DNA of 64,000 nucleotides from an uncultured Bacteroides sp. (GTDB lineage: Bacteria; Bacteroidota; Bacteroidia; Bacteroidales; Bacteroidaceae): assembly GCA_947646015.1 (NCBI GenBank), contig CANSEY010000012.1:1-64000 (forward strand), given 5' to 3'. Positions 60,687 through 64,000 of the stretch are shown here, piece after piece. The translations under genes were made by a program, and so were the position numbers. The notes beneath the pieces were generated by a model. That model did not search any database and was not told the DNA's origin. It saw only the letters and a program-made list of their open reading frames with translations. Position 1 is the first letter of the stretch, and every line of letters starts with the position of its first letter.

Positions 60687-62219
60687 ATGATGAATATTGC
60701 AATACGAATTTGGATAGTTATTTTATCCTTTGCCTGTATAACTCCTGTTTATGCGAATGATCAAAGTGGTAAAATATACTATATTGATAACTTGGGCGGC
60801 AGCGACAGTAATACCGGACTATCGCCCGGGGAAGCCTGGAAATCTTTTAAAAACACCAACGACCGGGAGTTTAAACCGGGTGAACAGATTTTGCTGAAAT
60901 CCGATTGTACCTGGACGGGGTCTTTGTCTCCAAGAGGGAATGGGACGGACGATTCGCCGATTATAATAGGGGCTTATGGTGAAGGGGCACGTCCTGTGAT
61001 TCACGGGAACGGCCAGGTAAAGGCGGCAGTATACTTGCGTAATCAATCGAATTGGGTGATTCGTCAGCTGGAAGTCACGAATCAGGCTCCGGAACGAGGT
61101 TATGTACATCGCGGAGGCATCTTGGTCGAAAATGATAATGGTGGCGTTTTGAGTAATATCCATATTCTTGATAATTATGTGCACCATGTGACCAGTTCAT
61201 TCCGTTATGCATATAATTTTCATCCTCATCAATTTGGGGGGATTGCTGTAAATGTGAACGGTTTGACCGGTACTGATAAATATAGGAATGTACTGATCGA
61301 GGGTAACAGAGTTGAGAATGTAGGACGTACGGGTATTGTTGTATGGGATCATATTTTTGCCAAATATGATGAAGCCTGTACGGGAGTCAGAATACGTAAA
61401 AACTCGGTGAAGGACATTGATTCTGACGGAATCCTTACCTATGGTTGTGACGGTGCCCTGATAGAACATAATGTGGCGGATGGCTGTGGCTCCTATCGGG
61501 AAGACGGGGGATTTAATGGCTCGGCAGCTATCTGGTGTACCCGTGGAAGTAATTGTATAATCCAGTATAACGAAGCATTCAATACGCATATGCTGGAAGG
61601 AAATGCTGATGGAACAGCTTTCGACATTGATATTGATGCAATAGACTGTATCGTGCAGTACAACTACAGCCACGATAATGAAGGAGGCTTTATGCTGTTC
61701 ATCGATGCTTCTAACTCTTCTGGAGGAATTGTCCGTTACAACATCAGTCAGAATGATAGAACACGCATATTTATGATTGCCGGAGGAGTACAGCCTAATA
61801 TGAAGATATATAACAATACGATTTACATATCGGAAGGGCTGGACACGAAAATCATAGAACATACCTGGGATGAGGCGGGAGATATCAATGCGCCTTGGAT
61901 ATTTAAGAATAACATTATCTGCAATTATGGAAGTGGTGGTTATATGATACCGGGAAAGAATGGAATTTTCTCCAACAATGTATATCATGGCAACCACCCT
62001 TCGACAGAACCTGCTGAACTTAATAAAATAACTGCTGATCCGAAATTCGTCAATCCGGGCAGCGGGAAAAGAGGAATTGAATCTCTGTCAGGTTATTATC
62101 TGAAGAAGAATTCTTCTGCCGGTCAGGCAGGTGCGGTGATCGATCATCATGGTGGTCAGGATATTTTCGGAAAGAAAGTATCGGATAGTGTACCTTCTAA
62201 TATTGGGGCTGTAAACTGA
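60687..62219 (+). CDS. Right-handed parallel beta-helix protein, paralogue of the preceding gene (PUL)
   Basis: A 510-residue protein with an ordinary signal peptide (cleavage near PVYA) and a single beta-helix domain that parallels residues 40-520 of its neighbour almost block by block (for example NGNGEVKAAVYLKNQ against HGNGQVKAAVYLRNQ, and shared NEGGFMLF). The lipid anchor and C-terminal domain are missing, so it is probably periplasmic while its neighbour is on the surface. The pair arose by tandem duplication. Enzyme family not assigned. Confidence 0.85.
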   Translation: MMNIAIRIWIVILSFACITPVYANDQSGKIYYIDNLGGSDSNTGLSPGEAWKSFKNTNDREFKPGEQILLKSDCTWTGSLSPRGNGTDDSPIIIGAYGEGARPVIHGNGQVKAAVYLRNQSNWVIRQLEVTNQAPERGYVHRGGILVENDNGGVLSNIHILDNYVHHVTSSFRYAYNFHPHQFGGIAVNVNGLTGTDKYRNVLIEGNRVENVGRTGIVVWDHIFAKYDEACTGVRIRKNSVKDIDSDGILTYGCDGALIEHNVADGCGSYREDGGFNGSAAIWCTRGSNCIIQYNEAFNTHMLEGNADGTAFDIDIDAIDCIVQYNYSHDNEGGFMLFIDASNSSGGIVRYNISQNDRTRIFMIAGGVQPNMKIYNNTIYISEGLDTKIIEHTWDEAGDINAPWIFKNNIICNYGSGGYMIPGKNGIFSNNVYHGNHPSTEPAELNKITADPKFVNPGSGKRGIESLSGYYLKKNSSAGQAGAVIDHHGGQDIFGKKVSDSVPSNIGAVN

Positions 62220-62235
62220 TTAATGACAATTTAGG

Positions 62236-64000
62236 ATGAAGACAAGAATATTATTATGCATGGCGGTATCGCTCATGCTGACACTCTTCTCATGTCATAA
62301 AACTGAGAAAGTGCAGGTCTATGACCTGAAGGTGGAAAGTCTGGTGAATCCTCTCGGTCTTGAGCAGAAGCAGCCTCGTTTAAGCTGGAAACTGCATTCT
62401 GAAGAAAGAGGAGTCCATCAACAGGCATACCGTATCATCGTATCTTCGTCTGAGGAGAAGCTGAAAGAAAATGTAGGAGACTTATGGGATTCGGGCAGAA
62501 TCCCTTCTTCCGAAACAGTTTTAATTCCTTATGAAGGTGCGCCGTTGTCCGGCAGGCAGTTTTGTTACTGGAAAGTAAGGATTGAAACCAATTTGGGTGA
62601 AGTTGTTTCATCGGAAAGAGCTTTTTGGTCGATGGGACTAGAGGCATCTGATTGGCAAGCCAAATGGATTGGCTTGGAGAGTATAGAGGCGGAAGGAGAA
62701 GATCGAAAGATGAATTTTGTTCCAGAGAATGAAGACGAACTTCGGCTGAAAAGTGAGACTCGCCTTCGTGCCCGCTACTTGCGGAAAGTGATAAAACTGG
62801 GGAAAGATGTAAAGAGTGCAATGCTTTATATCTCCGGTTTAGGCCTGTACGAAGCATATCTGAACGGCCATAAGATTGGAGATCAGGTATTAGCTCCTAC
62901 TCCGACAGATTACAGTAAAACTGTTCCATACAACACTTTTGATGTCACTTCTTATTTGAATAAAGGAGAGAATACTATCGGGGTGATATTGGGAAATGGC
63001 CGATTCTTTTCGATGCGTATTCCCTGGTTCCGTACATTTGGATTGCCTCAACTATTGTCTCAGTTGGAAGTTACTTACAAAGATGATACGAAAGACACTT
63101 TCGTGAGTGACGAATCGTGGAAAGTTACTTTGGATGGTCCTTTGGGAGTAAATAATGAGTTCGACGGCGAAGAATATGATGCCCGTAAAGAAATGGAGGG
63201 ATGGAGCACGAACGACTTTGACGATGCGGCATGGTATTCGGTTGAATTAGTAAATGCCCCCGAAGGAAAGCTGCAGGCACAGGAAAATCCGAATATTAAA
63301 GTGATGGAACATATAAAACCTCTCTCTGTCCATAAACTGGGTGATGACAAATATATTGTGGATATGGGGCAGAATATGGTAGGATGGATGACGTTGAAAG
63401 TACGTGGCAAACAGGGAGACAAAGTAACGCTTCGCTATGCGGAGTTATTGAAAGAAGACGGTCATTTATATCTGGACAACTTACGTGGAGCCAAAGTTAC
63501 GGATACTTATATCTTAAAGGGAGATGAAGAGGAAACATGGGAACCTAAATTTGTATTTCATGGTTTCCGTTATGTTGAAGTGTCTGGTTTCCCCGGTGTA
63601 CCTACTGTTGATCATTTCGAAGGAAGAGTCGTTTATGACGAAATGAAGACCACCGGTACGTTTGAAACTTCCAATGCCATCATTAACCGGATTTATCAAA
63701 ACGCATGCTGGGGTATTAAAGGTAATTACCGTGGAATGCCGACAGACTGTCCTCAACGGGACGAACGGATGGGATGGCTGGGCGATAGAACTACCGGAGC
63801 ATACGGCGAAAGCTATATTTATGACAATCAGAAACTTTATGCAAAATGGCTGAAAGATATTGAAGATTCACAATTAGCGAACGGAGCATTACCGGATGTC
63901 GCTCCTAATTATTGGGAGATGTATACCAATGATGTCACATGGCCGGCTGCATATTTCACCGTTGCCGATATGCTGTACAAACAGTATGGAGATGTACGTC
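62236..64000 (+). CDS. Alpha-L-rhamnosidase (GH78), lipid-anchored, runs off the right edge (PUL)
   Basis: The first 588 codons are present; the 3' end is outside the window. A lipobox LFSC (Cys20) is followed by an N-terminal beta-sandwich region and the bacterial alpha-L-rhamnosidase domains. The GH78 signature DCPQRDERMGWLGD, at about residues 500-513, marks the start of the catalytic barrel. It hydrolyses terminal alpha-L-rhamnose. Together with the esterase and beta-helix proteins it points to a rhamnose-bearing pectic or similar glycan as target of the operon. The start is 16 bp after the previous stop. Confidence 0.93.
   Translation, partial: MKTRILLCMAVSLMLTLFSCHKTEKVQVYDLKVESLVNPLGLEQKQPRLSWKLHSEERGVHQQAYRIIVSSSEEKLKENVGDLWDSGRIPSSETVLIPYEGAPLSGRQFCYWKVRIETNLGEVVSSERAFWSMGLEASDWQAKWIGLESIEAEGEDRKMNFVPENEDELRLKSETRLRARYLRKVIKLGKDVKSAMLYISGLGLYEAYLNGHKIGDQVLAPTPTDYSKTVPYNTFDVTSYLNKGENTIGVILGNGRFFSMRIPWFRTFGLPQLLSQLEVTYKDDTKDTFVSDESWKVTLDGPLGVNNEFDGEEYDARKEMEGWSTNDFDDAAWYSVELVNAPEGKLQAQENPNIKVMEHIKPLSVHKLGDDKYIVDMGQNMVGWMTLKVRGKQGDKVTLRYAELLKEDGHLYLDNLRGAKVTDTYILKGDEEETWEPKFVFHGFRYVEVSGFPGVPTVDHFEGRVVYDEMKTTGTFETSNAIINRIYQNACWGIKGNYRGMPTDCPQRDERMGWLGDRTTGAYGESYIYDNQKLYAKWLKDIEDSQLANGALPDVAPNYWEMYTNDVTWPAAYFTVADMLYKQYGDVR

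Noticed and set aside
61197-61997. 266-residue minus-strand ORF opposite the second beta-helix gene
   Set aside because: Antisense shadow; the repeats of isoleucine reflect the beta-helix coding pattern.

Overview
The window is chromosomal DNA from a Bacteroides species in or near the B. thetaiotaomicron / B. ovatus / B. caccae group. Evidence is the paired SusC/SusD genes, the Bacteroides promoter (TTTG, about 20 bp, then TAnnTTTG) in front of many genes, a fimbrillin-type lipoprotein, and a tyrosine recombinase beside an invertible promoter and a coiled-coil surface lipoprotein. No phage, plasmid, IS element, rRNA or CRISPR array was seen. The one tRNA is tRNA-Trp(CCA).

Layout. 1-2.9 kb (minus): two Gfo/Idh/MocA oxidoreductases and a membrane acyltransferase. 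3-5 kb: an MTAN-like nucleosidase, YbaN-like protein, QueD and QueE (7-deazaguanine pathway). 5.1-7.8 kb: lutABC lactate oxidation operon. 8-10.1 kb: pyridoxal kinase-type enzyme and a DUF418 membrane protein. 10.3-14.3 kb: ECF sigma factor, a membrane protein with a TonB C-terminus, and a divergent von Willebrand A protein. 14.5-15.7 kb: tRNA-Trp, ArsC/Spx-like protein, UDG-superfamily glycosylase. 15.8-22.7 kb: SusC, SusD-like, a DUF5020 (Tsx-like) protein and an NCS2 permease, read here as a nucleobase/nucleoside uptake locus. 22.7-28.4 kb: KamA-type radical SAM protein, structured intergenic element, AGCS symporter, AlbA_2 protein, histone H1-like protein. 29.2-35.7 kb: recombinase, invertible promoter (apparently OFF as sequenced), 1206-residue surface lipoprotein and OmpA-family protein. 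35.8-38 kb: radical SAM/helix-hairpin-helix protein and its partner. 38-49 kb: housekeeping and transport genes, including two potassium transport proteins. 49-52 kb: fimbrillin lipoprotein, RluA-type pseudouridine synthase. 52-64 kb: a tight polysaccharide utilisation operon controlled by an AraC regulator: SusC, SusD, esterase, two paralogous beta-helix proteins and an alpha-L-rhamnosidase cut by the window edge; the target is probably a rhamnose-containing plant glycan.

The most unusual content is between genes. Three intergenic regions (10.14-10.27, 14.36-14.44 and 42.19-42.28 kb) hold arrays of short palindromes at exactly 22-bp spacing. The arm sequence differs completely from array to array, but the geometry is the same, and a weaker fourth array (45.25-45.33 kb) has a 21-bp spacing. 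A second repeat class consists of 7-bp units (TAATAAG / TAATAGG) that start at or next to stop codons of four genes. Other noncoding candidates are a pair of hairpins that both display the loop TGCTTGTGAAAG, a promoter placed upstream of a perfect terminator-like hairpin before the pyridoxal kinase gene, and three genes whose -7 box lies only 4-5 nt before the ATG (predicted leaderless mRNAs).

All functional calls come from reading the sequence and remembered family knowledge. No database search was run.
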